Shown in pieces: positions 23,657-31,647 of a stretch of DNA of 64,000 nt. Each line of letters opens with the position of its first letter. Positions within the stretch are counted from its first letter, which is position 1. A model generated the notes under the pieces. The model saw only the letters and a program-made list of their open reading frames with translations. It searched no databases and was not told the DNA's origin. The DNA comes from an uncultured Spirochaetaceae bacterium. GTDB lineage: Bacteria > Spirochaetota > Spirochaetia > Treponematales > Treponemataceae. The position numbers and the translations under genes were made by a program. The stretch lies in NCBI GenBank assembly GCA_902789325.1, contig CADANN010000004.1:186001-250000 (forward strand), read 5' to 3'.

Positions 23657-25081
23657 ATGAGTGCAGAAAATGAGACTTTAGTTACGACAGAACTTGCCGC
23701 ACAGCTTGAAGAAAAAAAAGAAAATGCCGCTATTGTTGATTTTAAGATGGTAACTTTCTCTCTTGCAGATAAAGATTATTCTATCGACATCATGCATGTA
23801 AAGGAAATTGCTAAGGCCGGACGTTTTACCTACGTTCCAAATACACTTCCTTTTGTGCTTGGTGTATATAATCTGCGTGGTGAAATTATTCCTATTCTTG
23901 ATTTGAGAATCTTCTTCAACATTGAGGTTCCACCTCGTGATGAAAATAAGCTTGAAAATATGCTTATTCTTCAGGTTGAAGATCAGAAATTTGGCGTTGT
24001 CGTAGACAAGATTGACAAGGTAATTGGTGTTCAGAAGAGCACAATTCAACCTCCTCATCCATTGTTTGGCGACATCAATATTAAGTACATCGACGGTGTA
24101 GTAGAAAGCAATAACCGCCTTTATGTTTTGCTTGATATAACCCGTATCTTCTCTTCAAAAGAAGCTGCCGAAGCACCTATGCCAGGAGTTCCTTTTGAAA
24201 AACCTCAGAAAATCGTTAAGCAGCCTCAGCAAAGTGCACCTGTACCTAAGGCACAGGCAGCAGCAGTAGCACAGAGTGGAATGGTAAAATCTCCTGCTGA
24301 TATTGCAAAGAGCATTTCTAGTGGCAACTCCGCTGCAGAAGAAGAAACTTCTGTAGACATTAAATTCATTAGCGAAAGCCTTCTTACCTATAAGAATTTC
24401 ACTGTGTCTTCAGTGAATTCATCTTGGGTAAAGCACAGATATTCAGAATGGTCTAAGGAGACAAAAAAGAATCAGCTTCAGAATTCTGATGATGCAGATT
24501 CATTCCTTAAAACTTTCTGGTCACAGTTTACTGGTAACTGGTGGTCAAAAGAATATGCTGATGCTTTGTTTAAGATTCTTCCTGATAATGCTGCAAAGCA
24601 AATTGTTGTATGGAATCCGGGCTGTGGAAAAGGCACTGAAACATATTCTCTGGCATGTGTTCTCAAGAAGCGTTATCCAGATGCAAAAATCAGAATTTAT
24701 GCACAGGATATTGATCTTCTGAATGTTTCAAATGCAGGGCTTATGTCTGTTCCAGCAAATCTTGCTTCAGATTGGTATGCTTCTTATTTGACAAAAAAAG
24801 CAAATGGCGAGTATACTTTTAATCAGGATATTAAAGACAGCATAATGTTTGAGTACCACGACTGCAAGAACACAAATGCGCTGCCAATGGTAGACATTAT
24901 TTTTGCGCGCGATATTCTTTCTCTGCTGGATGAAAAGGCTCAGGAATCTGTAGTTGCAGACTTTATTGAAAAGATGAAGGGTAATGCAATTGCAATTATC
25001 GGTGAAAATGAAGAGATGCCGGATTCCTTTAGTTTTGGTGAGAATGCTGTTGGTACGCTAGTGGCGTATACAAAGGATTAA
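23657..25081 (+). CDS. cheW: Chemotaxis adaptor CheW fused to a CheR-like domain
   Basis: Couples receptors to CheA. Residues 25-175 are a CheW domain (YSIDIMHVKEIAKAG, LPFVLGVYNLRGEIIPILDLR, VEDQKFGVVVDKIDKVIGV, INIKYIDGVVE). After a Gln/Ala/Pro linker, the last 230 residues resemble the CheR methyltransferase domain: VVWNPGCGKGTETYSLACVL fits the SAM-binding segment, IRIYAQDIDLLNVSNA the strand-2 region, and IIFARDILSLLD the place of the usual CRNVL motif. The last of these deviates from CheR, so methyl transfer is uncertain. Such CheW-CheR-like fusions are known from treponemes and are proposed to shape their unusual arrays. Fifteen bases separate it from cheA. Confidence 0.9.
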   Translation: MSAENETLVTTELAAQLEEKKENAAIVDFKMVTFSLADKDYSIDIMHVKEIAKAGRFTYVPNTLPFVLGVYNLRGEIIPILDLRIFFNIEVPPRDENKLENMLILQVEDQKFGVVVDKIDKVIGVQKSTIQPPHPLFGDINIKYIDGVVESNNRLYVLLDITRIFSSKEAAEAPMPGVPFEKPQKIVKQPQQSAPVPKAQAAAVAQSGMVKSPADIAKSISSGNSAAEEETSVDIKFISESLLTYKNFTVSSVNSSWVKHRYSEWSKETKKNQLQNSDDADSFLKTFWSQFTGNWWSKEYADALFKILPDNAAKQIVVWNPGCGKGTETYSLACVLKKRYPDAKIRIYAQDIDLLNVSNAGLMSVPANLASDWYASYLTKKANGEYTFNQDIKDSIMFEYHDCKNTNALPMVDIIFARDILSLLDEKAQESVVADFIEKMKGNAIAIIGENEEMPDSFSFGENAVGTLVAYTKD

Positions 25082-25107
25082 ATAAGCAAATTAAATAGGA
25101 GATTAAG

Positions 25108-25590
25108 ATGCGAGTAGAGTATATTAACCCGTTTGTTGAAACTTCATTCCGTGTACTTCAGGAGGTACTCGGAGGTGCAGAGGTAAAACGCGGCGATTTG
25201 TATTTGAAATCAACTGCTATGCCTGTTATGGGTGTTGCTGCTTTGGTTGGTCTTGCTGGAGATGTAGAGGGCCGTGTTCTTTTTGACATGACTATGGAAA
25301 CTGCATTGAATATTGCATCTGCAATGAACGGTGAGACTCTGCCAGAATTTGATGATTTGGCTAAAGCTACTATCAGCGAGCTTGCAAACCTTATTACAGC
25401 TCAGGCTGTAACAAAGCTCCATGAGCTTGGATTCAGATTCGACCTTACACCACCAGCACTTTTTGTTGGTCAGAAGATGGAAATTGCAGCACTTGGTGGA
25501 ACTACAGACAGTGTAGAGGCACTTATTGTTCCTCTTATTTCTGATTGTGGTAAAATTGAAGTAAACGTTTCTATCAGGGAACGTGCATAA
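25108..25590 (+). CDS. cheX: CheY-phosphatase CheX
   Basis: Removes phosphate from CheY-P in spirochaetes, which lack CheZ. The 160-residue protein opens with YINPFVETSFRVLQEVLGG and carries GLAGDVEGRVLFDM and the catalytic ExxN motif at Glu91-Leu-Ala-Asn94 in the helix TISELANLITAQA, the residues that attack the phosphoryl group in CheX. Length is normal. A GGAG site lies seven bases upstream of the ATG. Placement between cheW and cheY is the expected operon order. Confidence 0.94.
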   Translation: MRVEYINPFVETSFRVLQEVLGGAEVKRGDLYLKSTAMPVMGVAALVGLAGDVEGRVLFDMTMETALNIASAMNGETLPEFDDLAKATISELANLITAQAVTKLHELGFRFDLTPPALFVGQKMEIAALGGTTDSVEALIVPLISDCGKIEVNVSIRERA

Positions 25591-25612
25591 AATATTCTAA
25601 AGGAGTAAGAAC

Positions 25613-26047
25613 ATGAAAACAACAAACGATTTTCCAACAATCAATGAGCGTCCTCCTGAGGGCCGCAAAGACGACGGAACATCCTTCAGAGTATTAGTTG
25701 TTGATGACTCTATGTTCGTTGCAAAGCAGCTTGGACAGATTCTTTCTAGTGAAGGATATGAGATTGTCGCAACAGCCGCTGATGGAAAAGAGGGTGTAGA
25801 TAAATACAAGGAACTCTGCCCAAATGTAGACCTTGTAACTATGGATATTACAATGCCTAAGATGGATGGTATTACTGCTCTTGAACAGATTATGGCTTTT
25901 GATAAGAATGCAAAGGTTGTAATGGTTTCTGCTCTTGGTAAAGAGGAACTTGTAAAGAAGTCTCTTATGACAGGTGCAAAGAGCTATATTATTAAGCCTC
26001 TTGACCGCAAGAAGGTTCTTGAGCGCATTGCTAAGGTTCTTCAGTAG
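25613..26047 (+). CDS. cheY: Chemotaxis response regulator CheY
   Basis: Phosphorylated by CheA and thought to bind the flagellar motor switch. The 144-residue protein has a 20-residue polar N-terminal extension, then a single receiver domain with the acidic pair in VLVVDDSMFVAKQL, phospho-acceptor Asp78 in VTMDITMPKMDG, Ser in VMVSALGKEE and Lys in YIIKPLDRKK. No output domain follows. A strong AAGGAG precedes the ATG. It ends the chemotaxis operon, with a bidirectional terminator directly after it. Confidence 0.95.
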   Translation: MKTTNDFPTINERPPEGRKDDGTSFRVLVVDDSMFVAKQLGQILSSEGYEIVATAADGKEGVDKYKELCPNVDLVTMDITMPKMDGITALEQIMAFDKNAKVVMVSALGKEELVKKSLMTGAKSYIIKPLDRKKVLERIAKVLQ

Positions 26048-26053
26048 CCTGTA

Positions 26054-26085
26054 AAAAAGCGACGGAATTGACCGTCGCTTTTTTT
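26054..26085. terminator. Bidirectional terminator after cheY
   Basis: AAAGCGACGG and CCGTCGCTTT (loop AATTGA) make a ten-base stem flanked by an A run on the left and a T run on the right, so it can stop transcription from cheY and from the convergent gene ending at 26084. Confidence 0.9.
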
Positions 26086-26830
26086 ATACCTTGTACCTCA
26101 CAAATTGGTATCTGTCTTTATCATGATAAATCAGGAAATTACATTCTTTGTCCTGGTGAATAATCTTTTTTAGTTTACTCATAAGTACTTTTAATGATTC
26201 TTTTGTAATATGCTTTCCTTTCTTTTCGTAAATTTCTGCAATGTCGTTATATGAAAGCTCCAGATTCTTATATTCCTGTAGTACCGAAAGAAGAAAAAAT
26301 AAGTTACCTGGGACATTCATTCTTTCCTTAAATTTAATAATACAGTCATCCTGGTTTTCTTTTATATATTGCAGGGTATATTTTTCTCGTATCAGTGAAG
26401 CAGGGACTTTTTGCGGTGCCTGTAATAAAGAAATGTATGGTTTGAATTCTTTTGCTTCAATCAGTGCTTCCAGCTCATTAAGTAAAGGCTCATATGTTGA
26501 AAAATCTCTTTTAGGATATCGAGCTTGTGTAAGTTCAAGTTGTGTTTTCCAATGCAGGGCTCTTGTTGAACGCAGCAGACACGGATCATTATAGAAAATT
26601 AATGGAACTTTTATATTTAAATTGTCCATATAATCATAAACATTAAAAATGTCATGATTAAAGGTAAGGTAGTCCAGAATCAAAAGATCTGGCAATACTT
26701 TCATGTTTCTGATGGAATCTGATAAATCGGACATCGTGCTGAAAACAAAACACAAATGTCCGTTATCTGAAAGATGGTCTGAAATTATTTGACTTATTTC
26801 TCTTTGCAAAGAATAAATAAATAGTTTCAT
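26084..26830 (-). CDS. Atypical receiver-domain protein with a C-terminal winged-helix-like region
   Basis: A 248-residue protein that I do not recognise as a named family. Residues 1-120 have the alternating strand-helix pattern of a response-regulator receiver, with Asp53 in DLLILDYLTF at the phosphorylation position, but the acidic pair normally at the end of the first strand is missing (IYSLQRE), so ordinary phosphorylation is doubtful. The last 100 residues (NVPGNLFFLLSVLQEYKNLELSYNDIAEIYEKKG) suggest a helical, possibly DNA-binding, domain. It lies nine bases downstream of the NarL-type regulator on the same strand and is likely co-transcribed with it, so it may modulate the same pathway. 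Confidence 0.6.
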   Translation of the reverse strand: MKLFIYSLQREISQIISDHLSDNGHLCFVFSTMSDLSDSIRNMKVLPDLLILDYLTFNHDIFNVYDYMDNLNIKVPLIFYNDPCLLRSTRALHWKTQLELTQARYPKRDFSTYEPLLNELEALIEAKEFKPYISLLQAPQKVPASLIREKYTLQYIKENQDDCIIKFKERMNVPGNLFFLLSVLQEYKNLELSYNDIAEIYEKKGKHITKESLKVLMSKLKKIIHQDKECNFLIYHDKDRYQFVRYKV

Positions 26831-26838
26831 AAGAAAAA

Positions 26839-27489
26839 TTATACGGCCTTATTGGTCCATTCAATAGCCATCTGACGAAGCTCTGCTGAAGATGCACAGT
26901 GAAGCTTTGCCTTAATGTTTTCTTTATGAGTATCTATTGTCTTAATGCTGAGATTAAGTTTTTTTGCAATCTCTACAGTACCAAGTCCTTTACCAACAAG
27001 CGTAAAAATCTGAAGTTGTCGGTCAGAAAGTGTGCTGATGGAGTCGAAATGACCGCTGTCAGAATTTGTTCCTTGAGACAACTCTTTGATACGTGCCTTT
27101 TCATTTTCACTAAGGTAGATTTCACCATTGTTTACAGTTTTGATGGCATTGATTACCTGAGATTCAGCTTCTTCTTTCATGATATAGCCTTTAGCACCAG
27201 CCTTAATTGCGCGTTCTGCATAAAAGCGTTCGTCATGCATAGAAAGAACAAGAATCTTTGTCTGCGGATGAATTACTATGATGTCCTTAATCAGTTCAAG
27301 TCCATCTTCCTGTCCCAGATTTAAATCTACAATGGCAAGATCAGGCTTTGTGTTATCCAAAAGAGTGAGGGCTTCATTTCTGTTCTTTGCCATTCCAATT
27401 ACTTTGTAGTCTCTCTGTGTTTCAATCAGCTGTGAAAGACCACGACTAAAAAGAGGATGGTCATCAATAATAATTACATTACAACTCAT
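26839..27489 (-). CDS. NarL/FixJ-type response regulator
   Basis: DNA-binding response regulator of 216 residues. The receiver domain has the acidic pair in VIIIDDHPLF, phospho-acceptor Asp55 in LAIVDLNLGQEDG, and the Lys in GAKGYIMKEEAE. The C-terminal LuxR-type helix-turn-helix reads LSDRQLQIFTLVGKGL, TVEIAKKLNLSIKTIDTHKENI. It is divergent from a kinase of the matching HisKA_3 class with only 47 bases between the start codons, so the two form an obvious two-component pair. TATTAT lies six bases before the ATG and there is no ribosome-binding site, another possible leaderless start. Confidence 0.92.
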   Translation of the reverse strand: MSCNVIIIDDHPLFSRGLSQLIETQRDYKVIGMAKNRNEALTLLDNTKPDLAIVDLNLGQEDGLELIKDIIVIHPQTKILVLSMHDERFYAERAIKAGAKGYIMKEEAESQVINAIKTVNNGEIYLSENEKARIKELSQGTNSDSGHFDSISTLSDRQLQIFTLVGKGLGTVEIAKKLNLSIKTIDTHKENIKAKLHCASSAELRQMAIEWTNKAV

Positions 27490-27522
27490 ACTTATATAAT
27501 ATCATATTTTTTAAAATAAATG

Positions 27523-27528
27523 TATAAT
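27523..27528 (+). promoter_or_regulatory. -10 box of the sugar-binding-type sensor kinase gene
   Basis: TATAAT at 27523-27528 lies eight bases before the ATG at 27537 with no Shine-Dalgarno sequence. The -35 region is not recognisable, in line with a regulated promoter shared with the divergent response-regulator gene. Confidence 0.5.
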
Positions 27529-27536
27529 AAAAATCT

Positions 27537-29630
27537 ATGAGAATTGGAGTTGTTTTAAATATTCTTGATGAAGAGTATCAGATTTCGGTGTATAAGGGCA
27601 TTGTACAAAAGGCTCAGGAACTAGATGTTGAGCTTGTATGTTTTCAGCAGGAAAACTCGCATATTACAGAAGATGAACCCTTATCTCGTTTTCCTAACAA
27701 GGAGTATTTTGATCTTGATGGAATCATTTTAGTTACCTCTGTTATTACCGGTAATGCAGAATTTGTTACTAAAGCAGATGTAGAAAGAATCTGGGGGAAC
27801 CTTCCTGTAATTTCTGTTGGTCAGAAAATTGAAGGCGTTCCATCTGTTCTTATTGAAACCGAAGATTCCATGAAGCAGCTTGTTGAACACCTGATTCTTA
27901 CACACAATTATAGAAAATTTCTTTTTATCAGTGGTGCAGAAGATCATCCTGATGCTGAAGTTCGTGAACAGATATTTATAAAAACTATGGAGGCATATCG
28001 TCCCTGGTTTGCAGATTTAAAATATTCTCTTAAAAGAGGTTACTTTACAGAAGTTGCCGCAATTCGTGCAATGGGCGAATACATGAATGAAACTAAAAAG
28101 CTTCCTGATGTTGTTGTCTGCGCAAACGATAATATGGCAATTGGTGTGTACAAGTACTTCAAAATTCACAGTGCAGATTTGAAGAATAAGGAATGTGCAG
28201 TAACTGGTTTTGATGATATTCCTCAGGCTCGTTTTGAAATTCCATCTTTAACTACAGTACATCAGCCTTTGAATGAAATTGGTGAAAAATCACTTGAATT
28301 GATAAAAGAACTTGTCTCTGGAAAAAAACTTCCTGATGAAGTGTTTATTGAATCTAGAGTTGTTTTCAGAAAATCCTGCGGTTGTAAAGGTAGTAAAGAT
28401 GATTTTGCTTCTGATGAAGAACAGTTCCGTGCAATGCAGGCAAATTATGTACAATCTGAAACCTTGCTTCGAATGGTAAGCCATATCGGGCAGGATTTGA
28501 ATTATGGCGAGACTCTCGGTGCGTTGAAATATGTTGTTCGGGAGAATTTGAATCAGCTTGGCCTTAATAATTTCTGTATTCTTCGTTTTTCAAGTGACAG
28601 TATAAAGGGAAGTCATTCAAAAAATATTCCGATTGACCCGCTTTTTGTACGTCGTAACGGAAATGAATGTTACGAATTTGATCGTGAAATGAAAATGCCT
28701 TTGGGACAGTTTTATCGTCGTTATTATGAGATTGATACGACGACTAAGCCTTCAATGATTCTGAAATATCTCTATGCTGGTAATGAATTAATTGGCTGTA
28801 TTTTCTATGAGGCAAATGAAAATATTCTTCCGTATGTAAGTTCAATTGCGATTAATATTGCCCATGGCTTAAACCGTATTACTATTGCAGATGAAAGACG
28901 TAAACGTTCTGATTTTCTTGAGCGTGAAATAAATGAGCGTACAAAGGAACTGGTAGAAGCAAATAACCGTCGTATGGAAGTAGAAGCTGAAATCTTAAAA
29001 ATCAGTGAACTGGAACGACAAAGGTTTAGTAATGATTTGCATGATGATATTTGTCAGCGGCTTGCAGGTATTTCCATGCTGTGCAGAAGTTATTCAAATC
29101 AGAGTGAACCGGTAGAAAAAAATCAGATGCTTGAGCTTGCACAGTTAATTGGTGAAACACTGGCAACTACCCGCCAATATGCACACAACTCTTATCCTGT
29201 TGAACTTGAAAGCCTTGGTATGAACCATAGTTTGAGCAATCTTTGTGATTCTTTTTCAGCGCAATCTGGAATTAAATGTAACTATGAATGGGCAGTTCCT
29301 AAAGGTATTCATTTTGACAAAACTCAAAAGCTTAATATATTCAGAATCATTCAGGAAGCTCTGCATAATATAATGAAACATTCTCAAGCTGAAAATGTTC
29401 AGGTTAGCGTAAGGATGGAATCAAAAAAAACAGTTGTCCAGGTAATTGATGATGGAGTAGGTTTTGTGAATAATACTGAAGATAAAGGTAAAGGACTTGG
29501 TTTGAATTCCATGCAGTATAGGGCAAATCAGATTGGGGCTGCCTTTGTCATTAAACCGAATAAGCCAAAGGGGACATGTGTTCAGCTTTCTATAAGCAAT
29601 AAATTCTTAGAGGATAGAAATGAAAAATAA
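27537..29630 (+). CDS. Histidine kinase with an N-terminal LacI/periplasmic-binding-type sensor domain
   Basis: A 697-residue soluble kinase. Residues 1-280 match the ligand-binding half of LacI-type regulators (MRIGVVLNILDEEYQ, FDLDGIILVTSV, VVVCANDNMAIGVYKYF, CAVTGFDDIPQARFEIPSLTTVHQPLNEIGEKSLE) but no helix-turn-helix precedes it and no membrane segment or signal peptide is present, so the ligand is sensed in the cytoplasm. A Cys-Gly-Cys follows (SCGCKG), then a GAF-like middle region, a coiled coil and a HisKA_3 kinase core with His502 in SNDLHDDICQRLAGISML and an HATPase (IIQEALHNIMKHS, DDGVGF, GKGLGLNSM). Its cognate regulator is the divergent NarL-type gene. It overlaps the CHR transporter gene by 11 bases. 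Confidence 0.88.
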   Translation: MRIGVVLNILDEEYQISVYKGIVQKAQELDVELVCFQQENSHITEDEPLSRFPNKEYFDLDGIILVTSVITGNAEFVTKADVERIWGNLPVISVGQKIEGVPSVLIETEDSMKQLVEHLILTHNYRKFLFISGAEDHPDAEVREQIFIKTMEAYRPWFADLKYSLKRGYFTEVAAIRAMGEYMNETKKLPDVVVCANDNMAIGVYKYFKIHSADLKNKECAVTGFDDIPQARFEIPSLTTVHQPLNEIGEKSLELIKELVSGKKLPDEVFIESRVVFRKSCGCKGSKDDFASDEEQFRAMQANYVQSETLLRMVSHIGQDLNYGETLGALKYVVRENLNQLGLNNFCILRFSSDSIKGSHSKNIPIDPLFVRRNGNECYEFDREMKMPLGQFYRRYYEIDTTTKPSMILKYLYAGNELIGCIFYEANENILPYVSSIAINIAHGLNRITIADERRKRSDFLEREINERTKELVEANNRRMEVEAEILKISELERQRFSNDLHDDICQRLAGISMLCRSYSNQSEPVEKNQMLELAQLIGETLATTRQYAHNSYPVELESLGMNHSLSNLCDSFSAQSGIKCNYEWAVPKGIHFDKTQKLNIFRIIQEALHNIMKHSQAENVQVSVRMESKKTVVQVIDDGVGFVNNTEDKGKGLGLNSMQYRANQIGAAFVIKPNKPKGTCVQLSISNKFLEDRNEK

Positions 29631-30213
29631 ACTAAAAGAGTTCCTGGAACTTTATTTAGCATTCGTAAAAATCGGTGCTTTTACATTTGGTGGCGGACTT
29701 GCAATGATGCCGATTATGCAGCGTGAACTTATAGAAAAACGTGGCTGGCTAACTGAAGAAGAACTTATTGATTATTTTGCCATAGGGCAGAGTACTCCAG
29801 GAATTATTGCAGTAAATGTTTCAACTTTTGTGGGGTATAAAAGACTTGGAGTGTTAGGTGGTATCATTGGAACAGTTGGTGTCGTAACACCTTCCTGGGT
29901 AATCATAATGCTGCTTGCCGGGGCAATCAGTTCAGTAGATAAATATCCGTTAGCACAAAAGGCTCTTAAAGGAATAAATGTTGCGGTTGCAGCTTTGCTT
30001 ACCAGTGTAATTGTAAAGTTTTCAAAAAAGACAATTAAGAATATCTGGAATGCATTATTCATGCTGCTGGCATTTGCATTGATTTATTTCTTAAAGGTGC
30101 AGTCTGTATGGATTATCATTGCAGCACTTGTAATCGGCTGCCTTCTTACCTTGTACAGACAGAAGAAAAATGCACGTGCAATTTCTGATGCTGCTTCAAA
30201 GGAGGCTGAATAA
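29620..30213 (+). CDS. chrA: CHR (chromate-ion-transporter type) half-size protein, first subunit
   Basis: Membrane protein of 197 residues with about six helices. FVKIGAFTFGGGLAMMPIMQRELIEKRGWLTEEELIDYFAIGQSTPGIIAVNVSTFVGYK is the diagnostic CHR domain opening (quoted in parts: FTFGGGLAMMP, QSTPGIIAVN, FVGYKRLG). In many bacteria the transporter is one protein with two such domains; here it is split into two adjacent genes. The transported anion is unknown, and the name chromate transporter is only the family label. Its start overlaps the kinase gene, and its stop overlaps the second subunit by one base, so the kinase and the pair are one transcript. Confidence 0.85.
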   Translation: MKNKLKEFLELYLAFVKIGAFTFGGGLAMMPIMQRELIEKRGWLTEEELIDYFAIGQSTPGIIAVNVSTFVGYKRLGVLGGIIGTVGVVTPSWVIIMLLAGAISSVDKYPLAQKALKGINVAVAALLTSVIVKFSKKTIKNIWNALFMLLAFALIYFLKVQSVWIIIAALVIGCLLTLYRQKKNARAISDAASKEAE

Positions 30214-30785
30214 TGTCTCTTTTACAACTTGCTTTTACATTCTTTTATATAGGACTCTTTACAATTGGTGGCGGCCAGGTTGCAATCACTCTTATGCAGC
30301 AGGCTATAGTTTCTGCAGGTTTGATTTCTCAGGAACAGTTTTATAATATGATTGCAATTTCCGAAAGCACTCCGGGGCCTATCGGAATAAATATGGCAAC
30401 TTATATTGGTTATGAACTTTATGGTGTACCGGGCGCCCTTATAGTAACAGGAGCTCAGGTTTTACCTTCCATCATTATCATTTTAATAATTGCCCGCTTT
30501 CTGAAAAGCTTTAAAGATAACCAATACGTAAAAGGTTCCTTAGCTTTCTTACGTCCAGTTACCACAGGCCTCATTCTGGTTCCAGTTATTCAGGTAATAA
30601 TGTTCACCCTGATAAATCCCCCAGAGACACTAAGTGCCCTGACAACCCCAGAAGCTTGGAAAGAACTCTTCAACTTAATCCCAATAGCCGGCTATGCAGT
30701 ATTCACTTTCTTGTTATTTAAAGTGAAAGCCCATCCAATCTTAGTAATTATTTTAGGGGCAGTCTTTGGAATGATATTTTTATAA
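30213..30785 (+). CDS. CHR (chromate-ion-transporter type) half-size protein, second subunit
   Basis: Partner of the preceding gene, 190 residues and about six helices. It shows FFYIGLFTIGGGQVAITLMQQ, MIAISESTPGPIGINMATYIGYELYG and GALIVTGAQVLPSIII, again the CHR domain pattern. GGAGG precedes the ATG, which shares one base with the upstream stop codon (TAATG), typical for translationally coupled subunits of one complex. The two proteins are expected to form an antiparallel pair in the membrane. The gene ends in the left arm of a long palindromic element. Confidence 0.85.
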   Translation: MSLLQLAFTFFYIGLFTIGGGQVAITLMQQAIVSAGLISQEQFYNMIAISESTPGPIGINMATYIGYELYGVPGALIVTGAQVLPSIIIILIIARFLKSFKDNQYVKGSLAFLRPVTTGLILVPVIQVIMFTLINPPETLSALTTPEAWKELFNLIPIAGYAVFTFLLFKVKAHPILVIILGAVFGMIFL

Positions 30786-30925
30786 TTGAAAAATAAAAAA
30801 GATGTCGTAACTCATCCAAGTGAAAAAAGAGGGCAGGACAACATCATCCCCGTTGGCCGGTCCTCTTTTTTCGCTTGGATGAGATATTCTATATCTATTT
30901 GCTTTATTTTATTTTTCAATTATAA
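30780..30925. repeat. 146-bp nested palindromic element between the CHR gene and deoD
   Basis: The outer arms (30780-30798 and 30907-30925) are a perfect 19-base inverted repeat. Nested inside are arms of 22 bases (30811-30832 and 30862-30883) with a single mismatch that is a G-U wobble in RNA, and within these GGACAAC and GTTG..GTCC can pair. AAAAAAGAGG and CCTCTTTTTT in the inner arms make a bidirectional terminator-like core. The stop codon of the CHR gene lies in the left arm and the deoD -10 box in the right arm. It may be a terminator that grew, or a miniature mobile element. Confidence 0.7.
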
Positions 30926-30926
30926 T
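30899..30926 (+). promoter_or_regulatory. Leaderless promoter of deoD
   Basis: TTGCTT (30899-30904), 16 bases and TATAAT (30921-30926) end six bases before the ATG at 30933. The -10 box sits in the right arm of the palindromic element. Confidence 0.6.
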
Positions 30927-30932
30927 AAAGAT

Positions 30933-31634
30933 ATGAGTACACATATTAACGCTCCAGAAGGAGCAATCGCAGATAAAATCCTGCTTCCAGGTGACCCTTT
31001 AAGGGCAAAGTTTATTGCCGAGAATTTTCTTGAAAATCCGGTATGTTATAACGAAGTTCGCGGTATGCTGGGCTTTACTGGAACTTACAAAGGTGTAAAG
31101 GTTTCTGTTCAGGGAACCGGTATGGGACAGCCATCTCTTTCAATTTATGTTCACGAACTTTTTGACTGTTATGGAGTTCAGAAGGCAATCCGCGTTGGAA
31201 CTTGCGGGGCTGTTAGTGAAGATGTTGAACTTCGCGATGTAATTCTTGCAAACGGAGCTTGTACAGACTCATCTCTTCAGAATCAGAGATTTGGTAGTCT
31301 TCATTATGCTCCAGTTCCTGATTTTGATCTTTTGTACACAGCTTACAACAAAGCAAAAGAAATGGGCTTGAAAACTGTAGTAGGCCAGTGTGTATCAAGT
31401 GATCGTTTCTATGACGATAACCAGAATTGGAAACTCTGGAAAAAGTATGGCGCAAAAGGTATTGAAATGGAATCTGCTGAACTGTATACTTTGGCAGCCG
31501 AATTCAATAGAAAGGCTCTTACTATTCTTACTGTTAGTGACCATATTGTCAAAGGAACAGCCACAACAGCAGAAGAAAGACAGACTACTTTCAAGGACAT
31601 GATGAAACTTGCCCTTGAGACTATTATTGCATAA
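30933..31634 (+). CDS. deoD: Purine-nucleoside phosphorylase DeoD
   Basis: Splits purine nucleosides with phosphate into base and (deoxy)ribose 1-phosphate for salvage. The 233-residue length and the sequence match the small hexameric bacterial enzyme: [82 protein letters not shown] and the catalytic region ILTVSDHIV. Fragments are quoted from consecutive conserved blocks. The open frame reaches back to 30786, but that extension translates the palindromic element; the ATG at 30933 gives the family N-terminus and matches the promoter. Confidence 0.94.
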   Translation: MSTHINAPEGAIADKILLPGDPLRAKFIAENFLENPVCYNEVRGMLGFTGTYKGVKVSVQGTGMGQPSLSIYVHELFDCYGVQKAIRVGTCGAVSEDVELRDVILANGACTDSSLQNQRFGSLHYAPVPDFDLLYTAYNKAKEMGLKTVVGQCVSSDRFYDDNQNWKLWKKYGAKGIEMESAELYTLAAEFNRKALTILTVSDHIVKGTATTAEERQTTFKDMMKLALETIIA

Positions 31635-31647
31635 TTAGAGGAAAAAA

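Noticed and set aside
29620..30785. Chromate resistance operon
   Set aside because: The CHR family label does not prove chromate as substrate; no other metal-resistance gene is nearby and the operon is linked to a metabolite-sensing kinase.
30786..30932. N-terminal extension of deoD
   Set aside because: It translates the palindromic element; the family N-terminus starts at 30933.
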